A DNA stretch of 64,000 nt. Origin: Microbacterium sp. zg-Y1090. GTDB lineage: Bacteria > Actinomycetota > Actinomycetes > Actinomycetales > Microbacteriaceae. The DNA is taken from assembly GCF_030246945.1 (NCBI RefSeq), contig NZ_CP126742.1, forward strand, positions 2,852,001 to 2,916,000, given 5' to 3'. Position numbers and translations under genes: made by a program. This document shows positions 28,074 to 36,280 of this stretch, one piece after another. The notes under the pieces are model-generated. The model had not been told where the DNA came from. It ran no database searches and worked only from the letters and a program-made list of their open reading frames with translations. The stretch's first letter is position 1, and every line of letters begins with the position of its first letter.

Positions 28074-29366
28074 CTAGAACAGCAGGTCAGCTTGGTAGGC
28101 GTCCCGCCCGTCCGTCTCTTGCACGATCTCCTCCCAGGGCCATTTGACTGTGCTGAACTTGCGGTACAGGAGGAGTTGAAGATCGACGACACTAACCTCC
28201 TCTTGGCCTTCGTCATAGGTGACGACGAGACCGCGCCCATCCTGATCGATCTGAAGGCTGTCAAGGTGTCGCAAGATCGTCTTGAGATTCGGCTGCTGGA
28301 TGCGCTTTTCACGAGCGTGCGCCTCACGATAGATCGTGCGTGCGTGAATGCCGTTGATCAACTTGTCGTCGTCCGAATCGAGTATCACAGCCATGGTGTG
28401 AGCGTAGATACCGGTGCTGTTCTGGCGTGTTCGGATTCCCGCCGACGTCCGTTTTGCGAAGGACTGGTAGAGCGGGTTCAGGCTTTCAGCGAGCGCCATG
28501 GCGGCACTATCGAACAGATTCGCGTCGGAAACCTCGAACACTTCGGGAGCACTGACATCAAAGCCAGCCTCATCCAGCAACCCGAGCGCCAGCGCTTGGA
28601 GCAGGCCGGCATTTCCGTAAGCATGGGAGACGAGCTTCTGCTTTACCTGAGCATCGATAGACAGGTTCAACGCGCTCTGCCCCTTGTCGATGATTCGAAG
28701 AAGGTCGTCCTGCGTCCAGCTGAGCGAGAATTCGCGGACTCGCGTGCTCAGGTCGGGGTTCAGGTCGATGAGTGACTGCTGACTCCAGATGCCGACGATG
28801 ATGACGAAGACGCCGAAGTCCCAGAAAGTCTTGAGATCGTACGCGAGGCGCCGACGCTCTTCATGCGAGAGGTAGTGAACGTCCTCGATCACGAGCCTCC
28901 GACCGCTCTCGTTTAGCAGTTCTGCGACGAAGCGAAGGTCGTTGACGTCCTGACTGACGGGCTCGAGCTGTAATTCCTCGGACCTCGTGTAAGACAGTCC
29001 AAGCTTCCCGGCCACTTTCAAGATGAGCGACTGCCCCAGCGTCACGGACGACTCAACGTGACCCGCAAAGTTGCCGCCTTTCGTCTCCCGGATTACAAGG
29101 TTTATCCCCAGAGCCCCCAGCGCTTCCTTATAGAGGTCTTCGGCTGTCTTGTCGAGGCGGCACTGAACCACAATGGCATCCGGGACTGCCAGCTGTCGTA
29201 GCCAGGACTTTCCACTTTTGCTCGGGCCCCGTAGGGAGATATGCACGTCTCTGCGCAGATACTTTGCTACCGTCGCGTCCAGCCCAGCTCGATCTACGTA
29301 CGAATCGTCGCGGACCTGTTGTGATACGCCGAAAACTTCGTCGGCGCGCTTGCCCGGAGTGGTCAT
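28074..29366 (-). CDS. AAA/STAND-like ATPase of unknown function (430 aa)
   Basis: The N-terminal ATPase domain has Walker A GPSKSGKS at residues 47-54 and Walker B LVIEDVH at about 158-164. A sensor-like FGVFVIIVGIWS follows, then a helical region (about 200-300) and a C-terminal part (about 310-430) with no recognised domain. This arrangement fits P-loop NTPases of the AAA_16/nSTAND kind that serve as sensors or switches, and many such genes in accessory regions act in phage defence; that role is inference only. No obvious effector is fused. ATG 29366 has TAGAGT (29373-29378) at 6 nt. GC content is below that of the flanking core genes, consistent with transfer. Confidence 0.7.
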   Translation of the reverse strand: MTTPGKRADEVFGVSQQVRDDSYVDRAGLDATVAKYLRRDVHISLRGPSKSGKSWLRQLAVPDAIVVQCRLDKTAEDLYKEALGALGINLVIRETKGGNFAGHVESSVTLGQSLILKVAGKLGLSYTRSEELQLEPVSQDVNDLRFVAELLNESGRRLVIEDVHYLSHEERRRLAYDLKTFWDFGVFVIIVGIWSQQSLIDLNPDLSTRVREFSLSWTQDDLLRIIDKGQSALNLSIDAQVKQKLVSHAYGNAGLLQALALGLLDEAGFDVSAPEVFEVSDANLFDSAAMALAESLNPLYQSFAKRTSAGIRTRQNSTGIYAHTMAVILDSDDDKLINGIHARTIYREAHAREKRIQQPNLKTILRHLDSLQIDQDGRGLVVTYDEGQEEVSVVDLQLLLYRKFSTVKWPWEEIVQETDGRDAYQADLLF

Positions 29367-29484
29367 GTGGTCACTCTAGTGATCGCCACGGTCGTAGCCG
29401 CGCGATTGGCGCCGCGAAGTACCAAGTCGACCGGCGCACATCGCGCGGATGCCGGTCGTGCTCCGGGCGCACCGGCAAGGATCG

Positions 29485-29811
29485 TCAGTGCGCTCGAATC
29501 AGAGGGATCGTCACCTGGGCGTTGGCAGGACGAAAGTTGCCAGCCAGACGAACAAGCTTGCGGTGAGGTGCCCAGCCGACGTCGCGCGACTCCGCGTACT
29601 CGACGGTTTCGACGAACAGCTCGAACCCTCGTTCGCCTCTCTCGCGGGAAATCCAGGCGAGGACTTCCTCCACCGAGTCGGCACCAGAGACTCGCTGCGG
29701 GTTGTGCTGCGCCGGCGTTTCAACATCGTCCCCAGTCCAAAAGCACACCCAGTAGACGAATGCGTCCTCCGACTCGGCCTCGAAGAAGGACTCGTCCCAC
29801 TCGGCTTGCAT
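29485..29811 (-). CDS. Small uncharacterised acidic protein (108 aa)
   Basis: A strong GGGAGG ribosome site 4 nt before ATG 29811 supports the gene. The product is acidic at the start (MQAEWDESFFEAESEDAF), has VEEVLAWISRERGERGFELF in the middle and no membrane segment. It could be a small regulatory or immunity-type protein, but no family is recognised. It lies 118 bp upstream of the ATPase gene on the same strand. Confidence 0.6.
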   Translation of the reverse strand: MQAEWDESFFEAESEDAFVYWVCFWTGDDVETPAQHNPQRVSGADSVEEVLAWISRERGERGFELFVETVEYAESRDVGWAPHRKLVRLAGNFRPANAQVTIPLIRAH

Positions 29812-30024
29812 CTGACCTCCCGGCTCAATCCGACGCTATCGCGCGCAGCCAGAATGGCGCCCTGACAGCCGCCACGTTCGTAGCGGGGTCCTCCCACGGG
29901 CGGTGTTCTTCGGTGCGGTCTGATTGAGCGGACGTGCCGAGCGAGCCGATGAGCAGCTCGCATCTGCACCGGGGCTGGTGAACGTGCCGCCGGTCGGCGC
30001 CGACGGGTGCCTACCGCGCTCGAC

Positions 30025-30423
30025 TCAGGAAGTGAATGCGAAGAGGTAGTTCGCTTGGGCGAACGCGTATGCGGTGAAGAAAGCGATGGCGCCCACGAAT
30101 CCTGACCCGATGAGCGTGACCACGCCCCAGAACCACCGGACACCACGGGTGAGGCTCGGAGGGAACACTGCGACCGTGATCGCTCCCGCGAAGGCGACCG
30201 CGGCGGCTCCCCACCCGAGCCCGCGCGCCGTGTAGTACACCGTCTCTTCTGCTGGTGTGGCAGGCCAAGGAATGTCACCTTGAACGGTCCCAAAGAGAAA
30301 GCCGCTGACCCCGAGCAAGAGAGTCGTGAGCACCGCAGTGACAATCAGCGGAGCCCACGACGTACGCGCCGTGCGTCGAGAAGTGTCGAGTGGTGCCGCC
30401 AGGCGCTGCTCTATGGTGTTCAT
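30025..30423 (-). CDS. Small membrane protein with three helices (132 aa)
   Basis: ATG 30423 opens MNTIEQRLAAPLDTSRRTAR, a short cytoplasmic basic tail. Three hydrophobic helices follow: about 20-44 (LIVTAVLTTLLLGVSGFLF), 68-90 (GWGAAAVAFAGAITVAVF) and 100-128 (VTLIGSGFVGAIAFFTAYAF). GAGGA lies about 8 nt before the ATG. An in-frame ATG 36 bp further up is less likely. No family is recognised. It stands between an acidic small gene and a 460-bp gene-free stretch. Confidence 0.62.
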   Translation of the reverse strand: MNTIEQRLAAPLDTSRRTARTSWAPLIVTAVLTTLLLGVSGFLFGTVQGDIPWPATPAEETVYYTARGLGWGAAAVAFAGAITVAVFPPSLTRGVRWFWGVVTLIGSGFVGAIAFFTAYAFAQANYLFAFTS

Positions 30424-30885
30424 CCCGAAATCCTCACAAGACGTCCGCCCAACCCGCAAGGGTGCTCACCCGGGAATGCGCAGCAGGGTCCTCGATCGCA
30501 CATATGCCCGCTCTTGGCGCGACGTGCGCGGCTGGCGGCAGGGATTATCGCTCGCACCCGCCGTATGCGGCCGACCAGCGCGATTCCCCGGCTCCGCCTG
30601 CGGGAGGGCTGCCCGGCATTTAGTGGTCCAGATTTCGATCTCTCGGCCTCGATCGGCTGACAGCCGCCCTGACCGTTCGCCCTGCCCGGTGTGGTGCCCG
30701 ATCGCGGGGCGCCTCGTGCGACAGGATGTGCCGCCACATCGTCCCCGGGCAGATGGGGCTCTCGCCGAATAGTCGGGATAAGTGTGATTATCGCGGCCTA
30801 AGTACAGACCCCTTGAAGTGAGATGGGGCTGAGCACGTGCGTGATCGAGCGGGCGCACGACGGCCCCGGGTGCGACCCGCGGTGA
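30424..30885. other. Gene-free stretch with a palindrome and a direct repeat
   Basis: I see no convincing gene in these 460 bp. GATAA-GTGTGA-TTATC (30777-30792) is an inverted repeat, and AGATGGGGCT occurs at 30751-30760 and 30821-30830. The segment from 30783 (TGTGATTATCGCGGCC and on) loosely recalls the end of an IS21-type element, but no transposase is present. Confidence 0.4.
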
Positions 30886-31140
30886 CTACTCGAGTGGGTA
30901 GCGGGCCGTGATGCCTGAGCGCACGAGCGCGGCACAGCTCGAGGCGTGGTCGTCCGCGCGACCGGGGCGGTGAGTCACCGGCAGCATGGATCCTTCGCCG
31001 CTGCCGCAGGATGAGCACGATTGCGGGGTCTGTGAGAAGCGATTCGCGTAGGCCCGGGTGTGCGAGCACGCGGAGCATCGCCACGTCCCGCACGTCGGGC
31101 ATGCCGGCGTCGCGGTGGAAGGAGTCGTGCGGGTCGTCAT
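30886..31140 (-). CDS. Cysteine-rich small protein, zinc-ribbon-like (84 aa)
   Basis: ATG 31140 has GGAGG 6 nt upstream (rc of 31147-31151), which decides this start. The product has three C-x-x-C pairs in its first half: CPTCGTWRCSACSH and, later, CSSCGSGEGS. This spacing suggests a small zinc-binding module. The C-terminal half is unstructured in appearance (HRPGRADDHASS...). It follows the RES toxin gene by 90 bp on the same strand and may be cotranscribed with the toxin-antitoxin pair. The function is unknown, and such proteins can be DNA- or protein-binding adaptors. Confidence 0.55.
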   Translation of the reverse strand: MTTRTTPSTATPACPTCGTWRCSACSHTRAYANRFSQTPQSCSSCGSGEGSMLPVTHRPGRADDHASSCAALVRSGITARYPLE

Positions 31141-31230
31141 GTCGTACCTCCGCGGCGGATCGAGGTGGCGGCGATCGCCCGGCGGCACGGCGGTGGCAAG
31201 GGTGACCGGGCCGACGTGGGCGACCGGCGG

Positions 31231-31986
31231 TCAGAACACGCGGATGCGGAAGCGATCTGCGACCGTGCGCAGCGCGTCGTCGGTGACGAGGATCGGTTCT
31301 GGCGAGAGCACGATGAGATCTCCCGCGAGCGGGTGATCCAGCCAGATGGCCTTGCACCAGGCGGCCCCGTGCTTGCTCCCGAAGTGAATCCCGAGAGGCG
31401 TTGAGCCGTCGTCGAGCCTGACATGCTTCACCGTCGCCGCGATCGCGGTCGTCACGACGCGGTCCTCCCCGCGGAGCACACCTGTGGTCAGCTGCGACAG
31501 ACCGAGCGTCGCCAGCTCCGCCGACATCATCCGCTCGATCGCGGCGATTGAGTCAGGATGCTCGATGTCGACCAGCGCAGCACCGGTGGGCAGGTGAACG
31601 CGGACGATGCCGCGGTCAAAGCGCCATCCAGCTGGGATGGCACCCAGGCCCATGAAGTCGAGCTCTGACCACTCGCGGGCGACCTCCTCGACGAACTCCT
31701 CTACGGACATCTCGAGGGACTCCCCATCCTTGGCGAGGCTGTCTGTCGCTCCGAGCGCACGCTTGAAGGGTGCAAGAACTTCGGCGTACGCAGCCTCGGT
31801 CGTCTCGGCGATGTAGAACGTCTGGCCGGGGGCGTCGTACCGGTTCCAGTACTCCCTCGAGTCACCTGCGGTGCGAGGAGCGGCGGAGAGCGGATCGTAC
31901 TCGCGCTTGCCCACACGGAATCCGGTTGCGCCGCCGGCGTCGAGGATCCGCAGCCCGGTCCGGCTGCAGGTGCGACCTGTACTCAC
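31231..31986 (-). CDS. RES-domain toxin (NAD+-degrading type, MbcT-like)
   Basis: The 251-residue protein carries a RES domain: FRVGKREYDPLSAAPRT with the catalytic-type Arg and Tyr, then FYIAETTEAAYAEVLAPF with the conserved Glu. RES toxins of toxin-antitoxin pairs degrade NAD+ or modify cell targets. GTG 31986 overlaps the antitoxin stop in a GTGA tetranucleotide, so translation is coupled and follows the antitoxin. In-frame sequence further upstream is the shadow of the antitoxin gene. The domain starts close to the N-terminus and a helical C-terminal part follows (about 110-251), making it longer than the compact RES toxins of about 150-190 residues. Confidence 0.8.
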   Translation of the reverse strand: MSTGRTCSRTGLRILDAGGATGFRVGKREYDPLSAAPRTAGDSREYWNRYDAPGQTFYIAETTEAAYAEVLAPFKRALGATDSLAKDGESLEMSVEEFVEEVAREWSELDFMGLGAIPAGWRFDRGIVRVHLPTGAALVDIEHPDSIAAIERMMSAELATLGLSQLTTGVLRGEDRVVTTAIAATVKHVRLDDGSTPLGIHFGSKHGAAWCKAIWLDHPLAGDLIVLSPEPILVTDDALRTVADRFRIRVF

Positions 31987-32363
31987 GCGGCCGCGGAGCC
32001 CTCGATGAAGGCTTTCACTGCCGCGGCGACGTCGTTGCGCCGATCCTCGCGGATGGCGGTGATGGGAGTGTCTTCGTGAAGCTGCGGGTTGCTCCCGATG
32101 AACCACTGGCGCGCGACGTGTTCGCCGTCGGCGGCGGCCAGCAGCAACCACTGACGGTGGGCAAAGGTGAGCCGGCGGGAGGCCTCGACGCGGGGCTCGG
32201 GTCCGTCTTCCTTCGCCCAGCGGATCGGAAGCTTGCGGTCCTTCGAGCCGGCGAGAGCGGCAACCAGCGTCGGGCCGAGCGCACCGTTCAGCTCACGCAC
32301 GATGTCATGGATGTCCATCCGCATCGTGCGATCGTGTGCTGCCGTGGGGGTGAGCGTCTCCAT
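31983..32363 (-). CDS. Antitoxin, Xre/MbcA/ParS-like (DUF2384 type)
   Basis: The 126-residue protein is the expected partner of the RES toxin. The C-terminal toxin-binding domain is recognisable in RQWFIGSNPQLHEDTPITAI, matching the W-x-x-x-x-N-P-x-L-x-x-x-x-P motif of MbcA/Xre antitoxins, then a helix VAAAVKAFIEG. The N-terminal part (about 15-75) should be the DNA-binding portion that represses the operon. ATG 32363 has TATCAT (32370-32375) exactly 6 nt upstream, so the operon mRNA is probably leaderless. The antitoxin-first order, with a 4-bp overlap to the toxin, is typical of this family. Confidence 0.8.
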   Translation of the reverse strand: METLTPTAAHDRTMRMDIHDIVRELNGALGPTLVAALAGSKDRKLPIRWAKEDGPEPRVEASRRLTFAHRQWLLLAAADGEHVARQWFIGSNPQLHEDTPITAIREDRRNDVAAAVKAFIEGSAAA

Positions 32364-32375
32364 GCGTCAATGATA

Positions 32376-32793
32376 CCCCCGTACCACCAGAAAAGACACC
32401 CTAGTTCCACCTGATAGTCATCCTTGGGGGCCCACTCTACGGTCACTGCGGGCGGGTGGTCTCACGGATCCGGCGGGTCGCCGGCAGTGAACGGGGAACA
32501 GGTGCCCGACGGCCTCCGGCGGGCTGGCGACGAGGTAGCGTGGATGCTGGCCGGGACGGCAGGATGAGCGTCCCCCACGCTCGCCCGGCACGCCCCTCGT
32601 GTGGCAACGTTCCTGGCTAGGTCTCTGCAGCAGGTCGGACGTCCCCCCGTCCGGCAGTGCTCGGAACCGCATATCGGCGCGCGCCATCCCCGCGTTCTGC
32701 GGGCGCACGCTGACACCCGGCGCTTCGCCCCCCCCCCAGACGGGGCGCCGGGCGGCGCGGGACGGTGACGGTGGGGTGGGCCAGACTGTGCTC
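32376..32793. other. Gene-free stretch between the TA operon and a lipoprotein gene
   Basis: No gene is convincing here. A run of nine or more C residues lies near 32727-32736 and a short hairpin GGACG-TCCCCC-CGTCC near 32638. CGGTGACGGTGGG (32763-32775) is a 13-bp match to the 3' end of the tRNA-Ser gene at 36659-36671. Confidence 0.4.
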
Positions 32794-33408
32794 ATGAGAA
32801 GGCTCTTATTTCCCGCCGCACCCTTCGCTCTCGCCGCGGCCCTCGTCCTGACGGGCTGCAGTGCGGCTGCCACGACAAGTGAGCCGGAGCCCAGTTCCGT
32901 GACCCAGCTTGAGACCGCAGCTCCCGAGGAGACCGACGCCGACGCCGAGGGCGAGGGCGAGGGCGAGCTCCTGCCTGCCGACGCGAAAGCCGGCGACATC
33001 CTCGATGCAGAGACGGCCGCAGAGCTGAACGAGAACGCGTACATGGCTTCCAAGCCACGGGCATACCAGCTGCCGTCCGGGGAGCACGTGTTGATCGTCC
33101 CCGACGAGCCGCTGCCTCAGCCCGTCGTTGACACGCTCAATGCCAGGGTGGTGGAGCTCAAAGCTAACAGTCACCCTGAAGCGCTCTCGCCCTCGCTTTC
33201 AGCGGGACTGAGACTCAAAGAGGAGCAGGAGTCCAAGACGGGTCGCACGATCATCGTCGTGGGCTACAACGATGCCGGCATCGGCGAGAAGTGGGGAACA
33301 ACCGCTCCCATCGGAAAGGCCTTCTTCACGGAGGCCGAGGCGGTCGCAAACGCTGAGGCGTTCATCTCTGCAGCTCCCCACCGGTACCAGATCATCGTCC
33401 TGCGATGA
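32794..33408 (+). CDS. Secreted lipoprotein of unknown function (204 aa)
   Basis: The N-terminus MRRLLFPAAPFALAAALVLT followed by G-C-S is a lipoprotein signal peptide, with the lipobox L-T-G-C and lipidated Cys at about residue 22. A linker rich in Glu, Asp and Ala (about 24-65) follows, with a short run of Glu-Gly repeats. The folded part (about 70-204) has no known motif; it ends FISAAPHRYQIIVLR. ATG 32794 has CAGACT (32782-32787) 6 nt upstream and no Shine-Dalgarno. It stands alone. A surface or binding role is likely, but no ligand can be named. Confidence 0.75.
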   Translation: MRRLLFPAAPFALAAALVLTGCSAAATTSEPEPSSVTQLETAAPEETDADAEGEGEGELLPADAKAGDILDAETAAELNENAYMASKPRAYQLPSGEHVLIVPDEPLPQPVVDTLNARVVELKANSHPEALSPSLSAGLRLKEEQESKTGRTIIVVGYNDAGIGEKWGTTAPIGKAFFTEAEAVANAEAFISAAPHRYQIIVLR

Positions 33409-33679
33409 GGATTGCAGGGCGCCGGCACTTGCTCTCACGCGGGGGCGGCGTCACGCATATGAGTATGACCGAGCAGCGCATCACACGGACACCGTCCGGT
33501 CGTTCAGGACCAGATCGCGCGGGTACCGGTGCGGTGGTAGCGAGATCGTCGTGACCGGGGAGGTCTGGCTACCACCGCGCCCAGTTCAGACGCGATTCGA
33601 CGCCGCGTCTCGCGCCCGCCGCCATTTTTCGACGACACGCACACTCGCCTCGGCGTAGAGCGGGTCGGGACTCTGCTCC

Positions 33680-33952
33680 CTATTGATCGAGTCGAAGAAT
33701 GGTGTGGCTCTCGAACTCCTTCGGCATGTTTCGCCTGGGAACGCGCCGCACATGCTCCGCGAGTTGCCAGTCGCCGTTCTGCTGTTCGCTCCACTGGTCG
33801 ACGTCGAGGGCAGATCTCTCGACGATCATCATCACGATCGAGCCTTCCGGGGCCAGCTCGAGGGGGACCTCATTCCGGTCCAGCAGTTCCCTCGCAGTCG
33901 ACACCGGGTAGAGCCCGAACATGAGGTCGTCCTCGAGGTCGAATAGGCTCAT
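33680..33952 (-). CDS. Uncharacterised small protein (90 aa)
   Basis: The product opens MSLFDLEDDLMFGLYPVSTA and contains GSIVMMIVERSALDVDQW and a basic AEHVRRVPRRNMPKEF patch. It is soluble and has no known motif. ATG 33952 lies 5 bp after the stop of a 112-residue gene, so the two are probably one transcript, although no strong ribosome site is seen. The residue pattern is mixed alpha/beta and could be an immunity- or adaptor-type protein, but that is a guess. Confidence 0.5.
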   Translation of the reverse strand: MSLFDLEDDLMFGLYPVSTARELLDRNEVPLELAPEGSIVMMIVERSALDVDQWSEQQNGDWQLAEHVRRVPRRNMPKEFESHTILRLDQ

Positions 33953-33957
33953 CGGGT

Positions 33958-34296
33958 TCAATGCCCCTTGCCGTCGCGAGTCTGAGCCAGCCGCTCGCTC
34001 TCGGGGGGTAGATAATCTCCGCTGAGCGCCTCGAAGTAACCGAAGGCTCGATCGGCAGCGGCCTCGAGAGCCGTCCAGGCGCCCCGCGCCGCCGGCGTGT
34101 CCGAGCGAAGCGGAATCTGGTCGTGGCTCAAGTAGCGCTTGAGGACATCCTCCAGCACCGGGACGTGAGCGTCCGTACGCGCGACGCTGTCCCGCATGGG
34201 ATCGCGCAGGACCGCCACGAACTCGTCGTTGAGCTCGTCGAGGCCGGGGATCATGAAGATCGAGGTCTTGTATCTGCCGAATGTGATCTCGGACAT
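33958..34296 (-). CDS. Uncharacterised protein (112 aa)
   Basis: A good AGAGGAG ribosome site precedes ATG 34296. The product opens MSEITFGRYKTSIFMIPGLD and has helices ELNDEFVAVLRD and LEDVLKRYL, then AWTALEAAADRAFGYFEALSG. It has no signal peptide or membrane segment. It is followed after 5 bp by a 90-residue gene on the same strand and lies behind the strong terminator of the 411-residue membrane protein gene, so it needs its own promoter in the 130 bp in front of it. No family is recognised. Confidence 0.58.
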   Translation of the reverse strand: MSEITFGRYKTSIFMIPGLDELNDEFVAVLRDPMRDSVARTDAHVPVLEDVLKRYLSHDQIPLRSDTPAARGAWTALEAAADRAFGYFEALSGDYLPPESERLAQTRDGKGH

Positions 34297-34429
34297 GAGG
34301 ACTCCTCTGCTGAGATGCCGCGCCTTCCGGCGGGCAGAGACCCGCTCCGGCGCTCGTAAACGAGCGGGAAGAGGCGGGTCGTGAAACGCTACTGGAAGGC
34401 TCGGACAGGGGCATTGCGGGCAAGAAGGA

Positions 34430-34469
34430 CCAGAAGCCGCCCCGGCGTGTTTCTCGGGGCGGCTTCTGG
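34430..34469. terminator. Strong terminator hairpin, 15-bp stem
   Basis: CCAGAAGCCGCCCCG and CGGGGCGGCTTCTGG are perfect complements separated by 10 nt. It lies 27 bp beyond the stop of the minus-strand 411-residue gene. Confidence 0.85.
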
Positions 34470-34496
34470 TGCTGCGGCGGCGCTGATGGAGACCCG

Positions 34497-35732
34497 TCAG
34501 CCGCAGAGGTAATACCTGACGGTGTCGCCGCTGACCGTTGCCGACCAGGGGGCACCCAGAGCGCCCATCGAGCCACCACTGGTGGACGTGCCACCCCATC
34601 CGACCTGGTGTGAAGCGTAGAAGATCGCGTCGCACTGGTCGTAGGCGACGTAGTTCGCGCCCGTGGTGAACTTCGCGGGCGTCTTGACTGCACCGTGATC
34701 TATGTAGCCGCTGTCGGGAGCAGGCGCTGGCGCGGGAGCAGGCGCCGGCGCAGGAGCACCACCGCCACCAGAAGAACCACCAGACGCTCCTCCAGCTGAG
34801 CCGGCGCCGGTCGCACCTCCGGAGGACCCGCCGGCGCTTCCGCCGCGGTTGGTGGCGCCGCTCCCAGAGGAATCGCTTCGGCCCTGTGCCTGGCGGGTGG
34901 CTTCCTCGGCTGCGGCCTGTTCGGCGGCGACCGCGGCGTCGTGGGACGCCTTCATGGCGTCGGCGGCTCCCCGGTACCCAGCGAAGCGCTCGGCGGCTGG
35001 TGTCTCCTGGTCGCCGAGAGCCTTCACCGCAGCGCTGAAGCCCTGGCGTGACGCCTCGTCGGCTTTTTCCATGCCGGAGAGCGCCGAGCCGTACTCGAAT
35101 GCGGAAGCGAGCACGGCATCCGTGAGCGGCTGCAGCGAGTCGAGGTGCTCGTCGATCGCCTCGGCCGCCTCGCGGAGAGAGGCGGTCCGGGTCTGGAGCT
35201 CGGCTGCCAGACCGAGCTGCTCCTCGGCGAGGGTGCGGATCTCGTCGGTGCTGTCCGGGGCCTCCCGGGTCTCTGCCGCGGGCTGAGGGGTCGGCTGCTC
35301 AGGCGCGACCGGCGCGCCAGCGTCGTCCAGCTCCAGGCTGGCGACGTCGAGCAGCTGGGCCAACGACGCCGCGAGCGTTTCGAGGGTTGAAGGGTCGCTC
35401 AGCAGGTCTCCGCGGGTTTCCTTGACGAAGCGTGCCGTCTCGTCATGCGCAGCGCTCGCACTCATGCGCGCGTCGAACAGCTTCTCTTCGGCTGCCGCGT
35501 GCGCGTCGTGGGCGGCGATGACGGCGCCGGTGGCGCGGTTCAGTTCCTCTGTGGCGTTGTTCCGGGCGATGGCCCCACCGACGACGGGCACGAGCGCGAG
35601 CACCAACGCGAGGATGGCGAAGCCGACGCCGAGGGTGATCCAGACCGGCTTCGGGACATGCGCGCTCAAGCGGGGCAGCTTGGACGATGGGGGTGAGGTC
35701 GACGGCTCAGCGTCGTTACTCGAGGTGCTCAT
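34497..35732 (-). CDS. Membrane-anchored protein with helical stalk and Gly/Ser/Ala-Pro linker (411 aa)
   Basis: A disordered N-terminus (about 1-30) is followed by one membrane helix, WITLGVGFAILALVLALVPVV (cited in part), at about 31-52. The exported part begins with a long alpha-helical region rich in Ala, Glu and Asp (about 55-285). A low-complexity linker with GGS, SGG and GGA repeats and a run of AP dipeptides (about 285-345) leads to a C-terminal domain of about 65 residues with two Cys (YDQCDAIF and the final YYLCG) that may pair. No catalytic motif is seen. This looks like a surface protein that displays a small domain on a flexible stalk. It has its own terminator and follows a DUF898 gene. 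Confidence 0.72.
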   Translation of the reverse strand: MSTSSNDAEPSTSPPSSKLPRLSAHVPKPVWITLGVGFAILALVLALVPVVGGAIARNNATEELNRATGAVIAAHDAHAAAEEKLFDARMSASAAHDETARFVKETRGDLLSDPSTLETLAASLAQLLDVASLELDDAGAPVAPEQPTPQPAAETREAPDSTDEIRTLAEEQLGLAAELQTRTASLREAAEAIDEHLDSLQPLTDAVLASAFEYGSALSGMEKADEASRQGFSAAVKALGDQETPAAERFAGYRGAADAMKASHDAAVAAEQAAAEEATRQAQGRSDSSGSGATNRGGSAGGSSGGATGAGSAGGASGGSSGGGGAPAPAPAPAPAPAPDSGYIDHGAVKTPAKFTTGANYVAYDQCDAIFYASHQVGWGGTSTSGGSMGALGAPWSATVSGDTVRYYLCG

Positions 35733-35790
35733 GTGGGTTCCTGGGGTTGGGGGCTTGGTGGCAGTTGGGGCTGCGGCTGCCCCTGGGTGA

Positions 35791-35823
35791 AGACCCGCCC
35801 CCCGTCAGCGGAGAGGCGGGTCT
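35791..35823. terminator. Terminator-like hairpin between the DUF898 and stalk-protein genes
   Basis: AGACCCGCC (35791-35799) and GGCGGGTCT (35815-35823) form a perfect 9-bp stem with a 15-nt loop, just downstream of the minus-strand DUF898 gene. Confidence 0.65.
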
Positions 35824-35834
35824 GCGGCCTTGGC

Positions 35835-36239
35835 TCAGCGAGCGTTGGCGGGATCGATCTCCTGGTGCTCGACGATCCACTTCTGCAGGCGCGGGTACAC
35901 CCAGAAGCTGTAGATGCCGAAGGTGATGAGCGTCAGCAGGAACCACTTGATCCACATGCCGAACAGACCCACCGACGAGCCGGTGAAGCGCAGGCGGCGA
36001 CCGTTGACGTAGGTGTGCTTGCACTTCCAGCGGTAGGTCATCACGACCGCCCACGGGTAGCAGATGCCGAGAGTCAACACCGTGATCAGGAAGCCGCCGA
36101 TGCCGACGCCGAGCCAGGTGGCGGCTCCGCCGTCGAAGCCGAAGTGCAGCTGCGTGGCGGCCGGAGCAGCCGGCGAGAACGAGTTGCGCTGGGCGGCGTG
36201 GGGCGCCACCACGGGCGGCTGGATCTCAGGAGTGGTCAT
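35835..36239 (-). CDS. DUF898-like (YjgN-type) membrane protein (134 aa)
   Basis: The cytoplasmic N-terminus (about 1-40) is rich in Pro and Ala. The membrane part shows the DUF898-like pattern: a first helix VGIGGFLITVLTLGICYPWA, then a basic YRWKCKHTYVNGRRLRFTG loop and a second helix WFLLTLITFGIYSFWVYPRL. The paired T-L-G-I-x-Y-P-W / T-F-G-I-Y-S-F-W motifs are the family mark. Full DUF898 proteins have more helices, so this is a short form. The function is unknown. No good ribosome site is seen (only GAGA). Its 110-bp leader holds two stable hairpins with the same loop. Confidence 0.72.
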   Translation of the reverse strand: MTTPEIQPPVVAPHAAQRNSFSPAAPAATQLHFGFDGGAATWLGVGIGGFLITVLTLGICYPWAVVMTYRWKCKHTYVNGRRLRFTGSSVGLFGMWIKWFLLTLITFGIYSFWVYPRLQKWIVEHQEIDPANAR

Positions 36240-36280
36240 GGTTCTCTTTCGGGTCGAGAGGCGCGAGCGCCATCGGGTAA

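Noticed and set aside
30788..31357. A 189-residue minus-strand frame over the Cys-rich gene
   Set aside because: It is Arg/His/Pro-rich shadow sequence overlapping both the RES toxin gene and the better-supported 84-residue frame, which has its own GGAGG site.
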